64,000 nt of DNA from Myxacorys almedinensis A (GCF_010091945.1 NZ_WVIE01000004.1:185734-249733); one strand, 5' to 3'. Positions 46,999-55,887 are shown, counted from the stretch's first letter. Notes: generated by a model not told the origin, from the letters alone. Numbers and translations are program-made.

Positions 46999-47373
46999 TG
47001 ACGGGAGTCGAACCCGTGTCCAAACTAGGTATTAGTACACCACTCATTCACAGGTTTAGCTTCTCTAATCCTCGAAGCGGGAATCGTTCTTTATCCCGAA
47101 CGATGGGATGCTCTGGTATTGTCTTAACTAGCCGACCGACCAGAGGCGAGCGTCTAGAGCAGCCGTTGGGGTTTGCTCACAATCTTTAACGGCGTCAAAC
47201 CGTGAGCGCTCGAACCTAGAAGAGGTTTTTAATTAAGCAACTACTGCTGCTTCACGAGCAAAAGGAACGATGTTGTTTGCATCTATTCTTTTGAGCCTGG
47301 ATTTACGAGAGTAGACTCCCTCTCGACCTGCATAGTATAGCGTTCGCTAGCCCGTCGAAACCGTTACAGCCCC
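46993..47373 (-). ncRNA. ssrA: Transfer-messenger RNA (tmRNA)
   Basis: Rescues stalled ribosomes by acting as tRNA-Ala then mRNA for a degradation tag. On the minus strand the 5' end GGGGCTGTAACGGTTTCGAC pairs with the 3' end CAGCTCC (discriminator A), and the T-arm reads GGGTTCGACTCCCG. The CCA is not encoded. The tag frame starts at a GCA and encodes ANNIVPFAREAAVVA before TAA, close to cyanobacterial tags such as those beginning ANNIV. Length is 381 bases, one-piece form. Several pseudoknot-forming stems follow the tag. Confidence 0.97.
47233..47280 (-). other. tmRNA tag reading frame
   Basis: Resume codon GCA at 47278-47280 and stop TAA at 47233-47235; encodes ANNIVPFAREAAVVA. The hydrophobic, Ala-rich C-terminus is the expected degradation signal. 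Confidence 0.92.
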
Positions 47374-47483
47374 GTGCATCCTTTAATTATACGTGAGATT
47401 TTGAGATCTGGTTTGGCTTTATTTGTGTAGCACAACACTTTAGTTTGTCAGCGTTATCAGGCTGATAAAAACGACGTTCTGGC

Positions 47484-47843
47484 TTACTCAAAACGCCCGA
47501 CTTGAACCTGCCCATCTACAACACGAACTGGAAACGTAGGCACGCTGATCTCTGGGTTGTCGAAGCATTCTCCCGTTGCAAGATTAAAGGTTTGCTTGTA
47601 AATCGGAGAGGCAACCTTGGGAATGCCGCCCCGATCGCCGACAATGCCCCGCGACAAAACGTAGGCGTTGCTAAACGGATCGTAGTTAGCGATCGCGTAC
47701 AGGGTGGCTTCGTGCCCAACTCGAAAGATCGCAACTTGCTGATGGTTGACCCAGGCACAAACGCCTGTATTTGGCAGAATGTCATTTACTGCACACACGG
47801 TAATCCAATCGGTTGCAGTGGATTGATGGGTGATGGCTTGCAT
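47484..47843 (-). CDS. nirD: Nitrite reductase (NADH) small subunit
   Basis: NirD is the small partner of NADH-dependent assimilatory nitrite reductase. The 119-residue protein has the Rieske-like fold but lacks the Cys-His cluster ligands, as NirD does; recognised segments are CAVNDILPNTGVCAWVNHQQ, AIANYDPFSNAYVLSRGIVG and IPKVASPIYKQTFNLATGEC. It lies 75 bases downstream of nirB on the same strand, forming nirBD. It probably helps shape the active complex; the exact role is not visible. Confidence 0.93.
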   Translation of the reverse strand: MQAITHQSTATDWITVCAVNDILPNTGVCAWVNHQQVAIFRVGHEATLYAIANYDPFSNAYVLSRGIVGDRGGIPKVASPIYKQTFNLATGECFDNPEISVPTFPVRVVDGQVQVGRFE

Positions 47844-47918
47844 AATTTAAGCACGATAAAGGGTCGGCAAACGGAACCAGAGTCGGCGATGCGAGATTGG
47901 TAAATGCGGACACGTATC

Positions 47919-50501
47919 TTAGGGCTGCGTGCCGATGGTTAAGAGTTGTCGCTCATGCTCGTAGGCGGGGCGCAACTGTCCCCGTTCCTCGACTCGAATC
48001 ACATTTGGATCAGGGTGATCGGCATTGACGAAGTGGCGAAAGCGCTTTAGCTTGGCTGGATCGTCGATCGCGTCTTTCCATTCACACTCGTAAGTCGCAA
48101 CTTGGTGCGCCATTTCGGCTTCCAGGTCTGCACAAATGCCGAGCGCATCATGAATCACCACTCGCTGCAAATAGTCCATGCCGCCCTCTAATTTGTTAAA
48201 CCAAGTGGCAGTTCGTTCGAGCCGATTGGCCGTGCGAATGTAGAACATCAAGAAGCGATCGATGTAGCGAATTAGGGTTTCGGTATCTAAATCGGCTGCC
48301 AGCAATTGAGCATGTTGCGGTTTCATGCCCCCGTTGCCGCAGACGTAAAGATTCCAGCCTTTCTCGGTGGCGATGATGCCGAAATCTTTGCTCTGGGCTT
48401 CGGCACATTCGCGAGTGCAGCCCGACACCGCACTCTTGAGTTTGTGGGGAGCGCGCAAGCCTCGGTAGCGTAACTCAAGCGCGATCGCTAGGGAGGTTGA
48501 ATCTTGAACCCCAAACCGGCACCACGTACTGCCCACACAGGATTTCACCGTCCGTAGCGCCTTTCCGTAAGCGTGTCCCGACTCAAAGCCTGCCTCGATC
48601 AACCGTCGCCAAATCTGAGGCAGTTGATCGACTCGTGCGCCAAACAAATCGATGCGCTGTCCGCCTGTAATTTTGGAGTATAAGTTAAACTCTTTCGCCA
48701 CTTCGCCTAAAACAATCAGTTGGTCGGGGGTAATTTCGCCGCCCGGAACCCGAGGCACAATGGAATAGGTGCCATCGCGCTGAATGTTAGCCAGAAAGGC
48801 GTCGTTGGTGTCTTGTAGCCCAGCGTGGGACGGGTTCAAAATCAAGTCATTCCAGACCGATGCCAAAATAGACGCGATCGCAGGTTTACAAATCTCGCAT
48901 CCTGCCCCGCGCCCGTGGCGGTGGAGGAGGTAATCGAAGGTTTGGATCGGTGGTGCGGCATCGGTAGAGGAAACCGACGATCGCACGAGGTGATACAACT
49001 CCTGGCGCGAATAGGCAAAGTGTTCGCAGAGATGATTATTCACCTCGATTCCGGCTTGCTTAAGTTCTGCCTTGAGCAAATCGGTTACTAACGGAACGCA
49101 GCCCCCGCACCCGGTTCCGGCGGTTGTGCACTGCTTAACGCTGGCAATATCGGTTAGCTGCTGGTCTCGAATTGCCGCGCAGAGATCGCCCTTACTCACA
49201 TTGTTACATGAGCAGATTTGCGCCGTATCGGGGAAGTTTTCAACCCGCATCAGGGCAGTTTCGCCGCCAGAGCGGGGCGGCAACAGCAAGTCTTCTAGAT
49301 GCGGCGGCAAGGTCGTTTTGGTCTGCATCAGTTGCATCAAGCTGCCGTAGATAGAAGCGTCACCGACGAGAATGCCCCCGAGGAGCGTTGTGGCGGTGGC
49401 ATCAACCACCAATTTTTTGTAGGTACCTTGGATCGCATCGCTAATCACGAGTTCTCTAGACCCGGTTGTTTTGGCAAAGGCATCGCCAAAGCTCGCAACA
49501 TCTACGCCCAGCAGTTTGAGTTTTGTAGACATGTCGGCTCCAGCAAAGCTGCTGCTGCCTGGGCTACAGAGGTTGTCTGCCGCTACGCCTGCCATCAGAT
49601 AGCCAGGGCTAACTAACCCATAAATTTGATTGTCGTAGAGGGCGCATTCCCCGATCGCAAAGATATTGGGATCAGAGGTTTGACAGGCTTGATTGATCAC
49701 GATGCCGCCCCGCTCCCCAACTTGCAAATCGCACTCTCGTGCCAAGTCGTCGCGAGGGCGAATCCCCGCCGAAAACACAATCAAGTCGGTGTGCAATTCT
49801 GTGCCATCGGCAAAGACCATTTTGTAGACTCGACCGTTTTCGTTGACAATTTCGGTGGTCGATTTTTGCGTGTGCACGCGAACGCCGATCGCTTCAATTT
49901 CCCGTTTGAGCAGTTGTCCGCCTGCCTCATCGACCTGAACGGGCATCAACCGTGACATAAATTCGACGACGTGGGTTTCGAGTCCTAAATTTTTGAGGGC
50001 GTTGGCGCATTCGAGACCGAGTAGCCCGCCGCCGATCACTACTCCGACCCGGCAATGTTTGGCATAGGCGGCGATCGCTTCGAGATCAGCAATGGTGCGA
50101 TAGACAAATGTTCCGTCAGCGTCTTTGCCTTGAATGGGCGGCACAAAGGGGTAAGAGCCAGTGGCGAACACCAGCTTGTCGTAGGGAATTGTTGAGCCAT
50201 GGGCAGAACTCACACACTTGCGATCGCGATCAATCTTCGTTGCCCGCTCCCCGATGTGCATCTGAATCTGATGGTTTTGATAAAACCCTGGCTCTACTAA
50301 GGTTAAATCGGCTTCTGTTTTTCCATCAAAAAAGCCGCTTAAATTCACGCGATCGTAAGCCACTCGTGGTTCTTCGCAAAACGCGATCAGGTTCCAGTTT
50401 TGCGCGGCTCCTTTAGCAATCATCCGCTCTAAAAACTTGTGACCCACCATGCCATTGCCAATCACAATTAAATTTTTCTTAGCCAAATGCTGCTTAGCCA
50501 T
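47919..50501 (-). CDS. nirB: Nitrite reductase (NADH) large subunit
   Basis: Reduces nitrite to ammonium with six electrons from NAD(P)H. Domains in order over 860 residues: FAD/NAD oxidoreductase (IVIGNGMVGHKFLERMI; VGVVIGGGLLGLECANAL), a BFD-like [2Fe-2S] module (CSCNNVSKGDLC with AGTGCGGC, about 430-465), a ferredoxin-like nitrite/sulfite reductase half domain, and the sirohaem-[4Fe-4S] domain with Cys pairs in CVGSTWCRFG (about 655) and SGCTRECAEAQ (about 693). Length matches bacterial NirB. Most cyanobacteria use ferredoxin-dependent NirA instead. An NtcA box with -10 lies directly upstream. Confidence 0.95.
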   Translation of the reverse strand: MAKQHLAKKNLIVIGNGMVGHKFLERMIAKGAAQNWNLIAFCEEPRVAYDRVNLSGFFDGKTEADLTLVEPGFYQNHQIQMHIGERATKIDRDRKCVSSAHGSTIPYDKLVFATGSYPFVPPIQGKDADGTFVYRTIADLEAIAAYAKHCRVGVVIGGGLLGLECANALKNLGLETHVVEFMSRLMPVQVDEAGGQLLKREIEAIGVRVHTQKSTTEIVNENGRVYKMVFADGTELHTDLIVFSAGIRPRDDLARECDLQVGERGGIVINQACQTSDPNIFAIGECALYDNQIYGLVSPGYLMAGVAADNLCSPGSSSFAGADMSTKLKLLGVDVASFGDAFAKTTGSRELVISDAIQGTYKKLVVDATATTLLGGILVGDASIYGSLMQLMQTKTTLPPHLEDLLLPPRSGGETALMRVENFPDTAQICSCNNVSKGDLCAAIRDQQLTDIASVKQCTTAGTGCGGCVPLVTDLLKAELKQAGIEVNNHLCEHFAYSRQELYHLVRSSVSSTDAAPPIQTFDYLLHRHGRGAGCEICKPAIASILASVWNDLILNPSHAGLQDTNDAFLANIQRDGTYSIVPRVPGGEITPDQLIVLGEVAKEFNLYSKITGGQRIDLFGARVDQLPQIWRRLIEAGFESGHAYGKALRTVKSCVGSTWCRFGVQDSTSLAIALELRYRGLRAPHKLKSAVSGCTRECAEAQSKDFGIIATEKGWNLYVCGNGGMKPQHAQLLAADLDTETLIRYIDRFLMFYIRTANRLERTATWFNKLEGGMDYLQRVVIHDALGICADLEAEMAHQVATYECEWKDAIDDPAKLKRFRHFVNADHPDPNVIRVEERGQLRPAYEHERQLLTIGTQP

Positions 50502-50538
50502 AGTAGAACCAGTTCCGCTAGATTGCTTTCCTGGCTTC

Positions 50539-50579
50539 AGATTAGAGGCTTACCTAATTTGGTTTGTAGCATTCACTAC
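50539..50579 (-). promoter_or_regulatory. NtcA-type promoter of nirBD
   Basis: GTAGCATTCACTAC (50566-50579) fits GTAN8TAC, the binding site of the cyanobacterial nitrogen regulator NtcA. On the minus strand, 21 bases later, TAATCT (50539-50544) fits the TAN3T -10 box; the usual spacing is 22-23. Transcription would start near 50532, about 30 bases before the nirB ATG. Confidence 0.85.
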
Positions 50580-50646
50580 GAATTCTTCTCAACGATGAAA
50601 AAGGTGCATGATCCCGATTCAATTTGTGCATCAACGCTGATCGCTC

Positions 50647-50797
50647 ATACCAAATTGATTTTTCACGGCGACAGATCCTCGCCCCCCCTGTCTACGGTAT
50701 CCCCCCTGGGTCAGAAAGGACTTTCCGGCTCCTCTCCTTGCTAAGGAGGGGTTGGGGGAAGTCACACATCTGTAACATTTACAGCCTAATTTGGTAT
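50647..50797 (+). mobile_element. MITE-like 151-bp element, copy 1
   Basis: Bounded by a perfect 10-bp terminal inverted repeat, ATACCAAATT at the left and AATTTGGTAT at the right. Internal palindrome CCTCTCCTTGCTAAGGAGGG. No coding capacity. A second copy of the same length lies inverted at 55668-55818. It sits between nirB and the helicase gene, upstream of the nirB promoter. Confidence 0.88.
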
Positions 50798-50876
50798 TTG
50801 GCAGGGTTCGAGAATTCAGTCACCCCTGCTTTTACCCCTGACAGTGCTGAGGTTGAGGATAAATCTTGGACTTGCC

Positions 50877-52355
50877 CTACCAGTTATCATCTTCTTCAGC
50901 TTCGGCGGCGCGGGGAACCGCAGGCGGTGGAATCGGATAGGTCGATCGCGACGGGACTAACTCCAACTGTCGAGGAGCTTTCTTGGCAGTGTTGCCCTGC
51001 CGACGGCGAGAAACGCCTTCTTCGTTCGTATCTTCGGCAATCACTTCATACATCAGCGCGCGTTTGGCTGGGTCTTTGCCTTTGCGTAAAATCCGTCCTA
51101 GCCGCTGGATGTATTCGCGAGTTGAACCTGTGCCCGAAAGAACGATCGCAACGCTGGCATCAGGCACATCTACCCCCTCGTTTAAAACCCGTGAGGCAAC
51201 CAGGGTTTTGTAATCGCCTTGCTTGAATTTGGTCAAAATCTCATGGCGTTCTTTGACCGGGGTTTGGTGGGTGATGGCAGGAATGAGGAAGTCTTGAGAC
51301 ACGCGGTAAACCGTGGCGTTATCGTCGGTAAAAATCAGCGTACGGGCAGGATAATGACGGGCTAATAACTCCCCCAAAACCCGCAGTTTGCCTTCTGTGC
51401 CAAACGCGATCGCTTTGGCTTCTCGGTGGGCTAACATCGCCTTTCGTCCTGCTTTCGACCGTGCACTTGCCCCGACAAATCGCTGCCACCCTTGAGCACT
51501 GCTGAGGTAAATATTGGCTTCTTTCAAGAAGGCATTTCTGATGTGGATGAGTCGATCGTAGCGTTCTCGCTCTGCTGCCGAGAGGGTGACTTTGATCTGT
51601 TCTATATCATGTTTTGCCAGTGCCGAGCCAGAGAGTTCTGCGGCGGTTTTGCGATAGACTTCTTCACCGATTAATAGTTTGAGGTCGTCGTGTTTGCCAT
51701 CGGTTCGTTCTGGTGTGGCGCTCAATCCCAACCGATAAGGCGCGATCGCATACTCGGCAATCACTCGATTAAAGCTGCTCGGTAGGTGGTGACATTCATC
51801 AAACACGAGCAGCCCATACTGATTGCCCAACGTTTCAGCATGGATGGCGGCACTATCGTAGGTTGCCACCAAGATGGGGGTGCGATCGCGTGATCCGCCG
51901 CCCAACAACCCAATTGCTACATCGGGAAACGTTGTTACTAACTGCGCGTACCATTGGTGCATCAGATCCAGCGTTGGAACCATAATCAGAGTGCTGCGCT
52001 GCGTTGCCTGCATCGCCAGTTGCGCCAGATAGGTTTTTCCGGCGGCGGTTGGCAGCACTACAACCCCCGACTGTCCGGCATTTTTCCACGCTTCTAGCGC
52101 TTCTTGCTGATGCAGATATGGCTCCATCACCCGCGTGGGCACTAGCTCGATTTCTTGAAACTCCTTAGCTTTGTCGGTTAATTCTGTTCCTTCTGCTCGC
52201 AGTGCCAGCACCAAACGGCGATATTGATGAGCCGGAACGCGAAATTTTTCAATCCGATCGTCCCATGTGGCAAAATCGACCCACACTTTCCCTTTTGGGG
52301 GCGGGTGGAGAATCAACGTACCGCGATCGTAGGTAATCGTTGGCGTTCGCGCCAT
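50877..52355 (-). CDS. Superfamily 2 DNA helicase, XPB-like
   Basis: ATP-dependent helicase of 492 residues. After an N-terminal segment (VDFATWDDRIEKFRVPAHQY) come the SF2 motifs: Walker A VVVLPTAAGKTYLAQL (about 100), motif Ia IMVPTLDLMHQWYAQL, motif II LLVFDECHHL (about 192), motif III LGLSATPERTDG (about 217), motif V VLNEGVDVPDASVAI and motif VI YIQRLGRILRKGK. Domain order and the DECHHL box resemble XPB/Ssl2-type helicases common in cyanobacteria. The C-terminal 45 residues are basic then acidic. Role probably in DNA repair; not certain. Confidence 0.9.
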   Translation of the reverse strand: MARTPTITYDRGTLILHPPPKGKVWVDFATWDDRIEKFRVPAHQYRRLVLALRAEGTELTDKAKEFQEIELVPTRVMEPYLHQQEALEAWKNAGQSGVVVLPTAAGKTYLAQLAMQATQRSTLIMVPTLDLMHQWYAQLVTTFPDVAIGLLGGGSRDRTPILVATYDSAAIHAETLGNQYGLLVFDECHHLPSSFNRVIAEYAIAPYRLGLSATPERTDGKHDDLKLLIGEEVYRKTAAELSGSALAKHDIEQIKVTLSAAERERYDRLIHIRNAFLKEANIYLSSAQGWQRFVGASARSKAGRKAMLAHREAKAIAFGTEGKLRVLGELLARHYPARTLIFTDDNATVYRVSQDFLIPAITHQTPVKERHEILTKFKQGDYKTLVASRVLNEGVDVPDASVAIVLSGTGSTREYIQRLGRILRKGKDPAKRALMYEVIAEDTNEEGVSRRRQGNTAKKAPRQLELVPSRSTYPIPPPAVPRAAEAEEDDNW

Positions 52356-52434
52356 TTAGCCCTCCGCGTTAGGTCTTGACCCTGACATGCTCAAGCGCTC
52401 TGCCGGTCGAGGGATCACCCTCTGAGACATCCTC

Positions 52435-52472
52435 TGGGGCATAAGTACACCTGTGGGGCATCAGTACACCTG
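52435..52472. repeat. 19-bp tandem duplication, one mismatch
   Basis: TGGGGCATAAGTACACCTG (52435-52453) is followed by the same sequence with one A-to-C change (52454-52472), between the helicase and CobO-like genes. Confidence 0.9.
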
Positions 52473-52527
52473 TCCTGAAACTCTCTCTGTCATCGTAACG
52501 GCTAGAGAGAACGAACGGTGAAAAAAA

Positions 52528-53691
52528 TTAGAAATCGACGCCCCGTTTTAGGTCTATGCCTTTCTCTGCATAGTGCTTGTGGCAGACCATTTCTGAGTGA
52601 ACAGTTGCTAAGTCGAAATAAGCTGGTGGATTTTTACAGCGACCTGTGATCACAATTTCTGTATCTTTTGGTTTCCGCAGTAGGGCTTGCACGATGGGTT
52701 CTTCCGGCAGAAGTTCTAAATCAACTGTGGGATTGAGTTCGTCTAGAATGATGGTTTTATAAAGACCCGACGCGATCGCGGCTCTGGCAATTTCCCACGC
52801 CCGCTCTGCTTCGACATAATCAAGCTCTTGCTGCTGACCGCGCCATACGATCGCATCTCGCCCCGATCGCTGATGATCCACCAAGTTGGGGTAACTTTGC
52901 CGCAGAGCTTGAATTGCCGCATCTTCGGTATAGCCTGCACCGCCTTTGAGCCATTGCATCACCAAAACCCGATGAGATTTATCTTGGCTGATGCCTTTAC
53001 CGATTGCCTGCAATGCCTTTCCCAAGGCGCTGGTAGATTTTCCTTTACCTGCCCCGGTGTAAATCTCGATGCCTGCCACACCGGGTTCGTTCACAATCGA
53101 GGGATTGTGAGGCTTCATTTCAGAGTGCAGATCGGCGATGTCGATCAGGGCATGAGGCGCGCCCCGACCGGTGACAATGATCTCCATTGGGTCAGGTTTA
53201 CGTTTTAGCGTCTTCACCACCTCATCCACCGGCAGCAGCCCCAAATCGAGCACCGGATTGAGTTCATCCATCACGACCACCGAGTAGAGACCCGATGCGA
53301 TCGCGCCTTTTGCCACATCCCACCCACGCTGGGCTTCTTGGCGATCAAAGGGCGTTACCTCGTCTGCCCCAAAATAGTCTGCTCGCCCCGTGCGAACTTG
53401 ATCAATTAAGTGGGGAAACGCCCGTTGCAGCGCCTCAATGGAGGCATCCTCGTCATAAATTCGCCCCGGTCCTTTGAGAAATCGCAGCAGCAGCACCCGA
53501 GTTTGAGAGAAGGTCTGAATTCCTAGCCCAATCGAGCGCAACACTACCCCTAGCGCTGCCTGAGACTTGCCTTTACCCGCGCCATCATAGACGTGAATTT
53601 GTCCAGTCAGGCGTTCCGATCGCGTTTGCGCTGTCCGAATCCCCACTCCGGTTCTCGTCATGGCTGTTTGGGTTCCTATCTGCAAGTTCAT
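52528..53691 (-). CDS. Tandem-domain CobO/BtuR-like ATP:corrinoid adenosyltransferase
   Basis: Transfers adenosyl from ATP to reduced corrinoids in cobalamin synthesis or salvage. The 387 residues contain two full P-loop domains in tandem: Walker A GAGKGKSQAALG (about 36-47) with VVMDELNPVLDLGLLP, then GAGKGKSTSALG (about 215-226) with IILDELNPTVDLELLP. Each copy ends in EIIVTGRGAP or EIVITGRCKN. Usual CobO is about 190-200 residues, so this is an internal duplication, known in some cyanobacteria. An ATG ten codons inside is an alternative start. Divergent from fraC. Confidence 0.88.
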   Translation of the reverse strand: MNLQIGTQTAMTRTGVGIRTAQTRSERLTGQIHVYDGAGKGKSQAALGVVLRSIGLGIQTFSQTRVLLLRFLKGPGRIYDEDASIEALQRAFPHLIDQVRTGRADYFGADEVTPFDRQEAQRGWDVAKGAIASGLYSVVVMDELNPVLDLGLLPVDEVVKTLKRKPDPMEIIVTGRGAPHALIDIADLHSEMKPHNPSIVNEPGVAGIEIYTGAGKGKSTSALGKALQAIGKGISQDKSHRVLVMQWLKGGAGYTEDAAIQALRQSYPNLVDHQRSGRDAIVWRGQQQELDYVEAERAWEIARAAIASGLYKTIILDELNPTVDLELLPEEPIVQALLRKPKDTEIVITGRCKNPPAYFDLATVHSEMVCHKHYAEKGIDLKRGVDF

Positions 53692-53752
53692 TGTAGTCGC
53701 TTATAGTGGATACTTTACGAGGCTCATTTCTGCCCGTTCAGTATCGCATAAG

Positions 53753-53766
53753 CGCTATATATAGCG
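53753..53766. promoter_or_regulatory. Perfect 14-bp palindrome between CobO-like gene and fraC
   Basis: CGCTATATATAGCG reads the same on both strands and lies in the 195-base divergent promoter region. It is a candidate operator for either gene. Confidence 0.5.
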
Positions 53767-53886
53767 TAGTTCAAATATACTCTATTTTCTTTCCCTAGGC
53801 TAGCGTTTTGTCTCCTCTTCCCAAACTCGCGTTAAACCGCCCGGCTCACCGTAAAATCTTGTTGTCTAGCATGGAACACGCTGCCA

Positions 53887-54414
53887 ATGTTTACCGATGT
53901 GTTGCCCTTACGAGCGATTTTGTTTCAGCTATTGTTTATTGTGCTGGCGATCGCAATTGAGGCGATGGTGCTTCAGAACTATTTAGGAATCGGTCAAAAA
54001 ATCTGTATTCAGTACGCCGCTACTGCAAATCTGGTCGTCACGATTGTGGGCTGGCTGATCTTTTTCCTCGTAGAACCTTTGCTTCCTGTGGTTTTGAAGG
54101 TGCAACTCATTGGATACGTATTCTACGATCGCATCAGTAGTCCCGTTCTTTTGATCATCCTGGCATTCATCATTTTTATCAGTGCATTTCTGCTCAAGCT
54201 AGTCACGATCGAGGGGCTTGATCGGATCTTAGACATCAACCAACCGACCCGTGAAACGCCAGACAAAATTACCCCAAACAAACCCCGGTTTAAGGGACGG
54301 GCGCAGCGTCAGCCCTTTAGCGAACTCCCCAACCGCTCTCTAGCTATCCTTTGGGCAAATGCCGCCAGTTTTAGCGCCGTTACCTTTGTTCTCGCTGTCC
54401 GTACCTACGCTTGA
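53887..54414 (+). CDS. fraC: Filament integrity protein FraC-like
   Basis: FraC is a membrane protein of cell septa needed for filament integrity and cell-cell transfer in Anabaena. The 175-residue protein has three hydrophobic segments (AILFQLLFIVLAIAIEAMVL; LVVTIVGWLIFFLVEPLLPV; PVLLIILAFIIFISAFLLKL) and a polar linker KPRFKGRAQRQP, then a last hydrophobic stretch. The assignment rests on length, topology and the following fraD-like and fraE-like genes in the same order; direct sequence identity is not measured. First gene of the cluster. Confidence 0.75.
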   Translation: MFTDVLPLRAILFQLLFIVLAIAIEAMVLQNYLGIGQKICIQYAATANLVVTIVGWLIFFLVEPLLPVVLKVQLIGYVFYDRISSPVLLIILAFIIFISAFLLKLVTIEGLDRILDINQPTRETPDKITPNKPRFKGRAQRQPFSELPNRSLAILWANAASFSAVTFVLAVRTYA

Positions 54415-54551
54415 CGCGGCTCATCACGATAGGAATGGGATGCCGAACTTGCGATCGCTCGGCAAGTTAGCCCTTCCCTAAACCGACCGACTGTTCTACG
54501 GTCTGACCTGATTGCTAACCTGCCCTCCTATCCCTCCCTACAGACCTTACG

Positions 54552-55607
54552 TTGCTCCCTCTCCCCATGAAAGCCATCTTCGACCAAATTCGTAAGCTGA
54601 TGCAGCCTGCCCAATGGGCATCTTGGCAAACCTTAATCTTTCTAAGTATTTTCTCAGCGCTAACTGCTGCTCTCACCTCCCCAGCGCCACCCCAAATTGC
54701 AGAGCGCATTATTTCATCGTTTGGGTGGGTCTTCCTGATTTTGGGAACCTGGTGGTTTGTGTACGAACCTGAAGTGAAGAAAAAACTGAAGCTCTACGAA
54801 CTTTTTGTCGGGCCTTGGATTGTCGGAGCGCTGATTTGCGTTTACCTCTTTGGCACCTGGGAAGGACGCGCGGTTCCTACCCCAACAGCGTTTGTTAGCT
54901 GGCCGCCGATTTCTACGATCGTGTGGTCGGTTCCCAAATTCATCACAACCAACCCCAAAACCAAAAGCCCGCTCTATACAACACCCACACCTGCCAATCG
55001 GCAAAATATCATTTTGGTCTTACTCGCCAATTTGGTAATTAGCTGTTGGTTTCAATTTTACTTTGTGGTGCAAAACTGGTTGGTCGAATATCCCAGCTTT
55101 CGGGCACAAGGGTTTGAGCAGAGCGCTTTTGTGCGAGAACTGCAACCTTCTGGACAACGGGTTGAGTTTTCTCGCGGGGTCGATTTGTTAGATGCTGCCG
55201 AAAAGTCAGTGAAGCAGAGGTTAGAGGGTAAACCGTGGGCACAGGTTGAGCGGTGGCTGTCAGAGTTGGATCAAGAGTTTCCGGCGGTGCGAAACGAGGC
55301 ATTTGCTCAACTGCCCCAAATTGCTGAGAATCAGTTATGGAATCTCGATGGGCGGGTTGTGTCGGATGCCTACGACTTGGAATTGCACGGAATCTGGCAA
55401 GGCCCAAGCGCCCGCACCGATGCTTATTTTCTCACCAAGACCTGCCGCATTGCTCAATCTCAAAAAGCCGCTCCGCCCCAACAGTTGCAATTTAGTTCTC
55501 CGGCTCCGCCTGCGGTCTCTCTTCCCCAAACGCAGGCATTTGGCACCGTTCAATGTGGGGCAGCCAGTTCTCCCGATTTTCTGTCAACCCCAGAGACGGA
55601 TGGTTGA
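54552..55607 (+). CDS. fraD: Filament integrity protein FraD-like
   Basis: FraD is the septal-junction membrane protein with a periplasmic coiled-coil region that helps form the cell-cell channel. The 351 residues begin MKAIFDQIRKLMQPAQWASW, then four membrane spans (TLIFLSIFSALTAALTS; SSFGWVFLILGTWWFVY; FVGPWIVGALICVYLFGTW; IILVLLANLVISCWFQFYF) and a large soluble part rich in charged helices (DAAEKSVKQRLEGKPWAQVE; LSELDQEFPAVRN). Length and layout agree with FraD. It follows the FraC-like gene by about 135 bases. Confidence 0.78.
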   Translation: MLPLPMKAIFDQIRKLMQPAQWASWQTLIFLSIFSALTAALTSPAPPQIAERIISSFGWVFLILGTWWFVYEPEVKKKLKLYELFVGPWIVGALICVYLFGTWEGRAVPTPTAFVSWPPISTIVWSVPKFITTNPKTKSPLYTTPTPANRQNIILVLLANLVISCWFQFYFVVQNWLVEYPSFRAQGFEQSAFVRELQPSGQRVEFSRGVDLLDAAEKSVKQRLEGKPWAQVERWLSELDQEFPAVRNEAFAQLPQIAENQLWNLDGRVVSDAYDLELHGIWQGPSARTDAYFLTKTCRIAQSQKAAPPQQLQFSSPAPPAVSLPQTQAFGTVQCGAASSPDFLSTPETDG

Positions 55608-55648
55608 TCCTTTCCTTTCTACACAGACAAATGACACATGTTATAAGC

Positions 55649-55665
55649 AGGACTTACGCACTGAG
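55649..55665 (+). repeat. Solo end of the palindromic 108-bp element
   Basis: AGGACTTACGCACTGAG matches the left terminal repeat of the element at 60306-60413 (first 14 bases identical), three bases from MITE copy 2. Its partner end is missing here. Confidence 0.6.
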
Positions 55666-55667
55666 TG

Positions 55668-55818
55668 ATACCAAATTAATCTGTAAATGCTATAGATGTG
55701 CGACCTCCCCCAACCTCTCTTTAGTCAGGAGGGGAGCCGGAAAGTCCATCCTGACCCAGGGGGGATGCCGTAGGCAGGGGGGTCGAGGATCTGTCGCCGT
55801 GAAAAATCAATTGGGTAT
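55668..55818 (-). mobile_element. MITE-like 151-bp element, copy 2 (inverted)
   Basis: Same 151-bp length as copy 1 and matching it in reverse complement along its whole length (for example CTGTAAATGC, GGAGCCGGAAAGTCC, CTGTCGCCGTGAAAAATCAA). Terminal repeats ATACCAAATT and AATTGGGTAT, one mismatch. It is inserted between the fraD-like and fraE-like genes. Confidence 0.9.
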
Positions 55819-55887
55819 GACATCACGACATTGACCTTAAACGACACGAACCCAATCTGTCGCGATACTGAACCGAGACTTAACTAC

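Noticed and set aside
46974..47189. 71-residue plus-strand frame through the tmRNA region
   Set aside because: It lies entirely over tmRNA; its start resembles misannotated proteins often called on tmRNA or tRNA genes.
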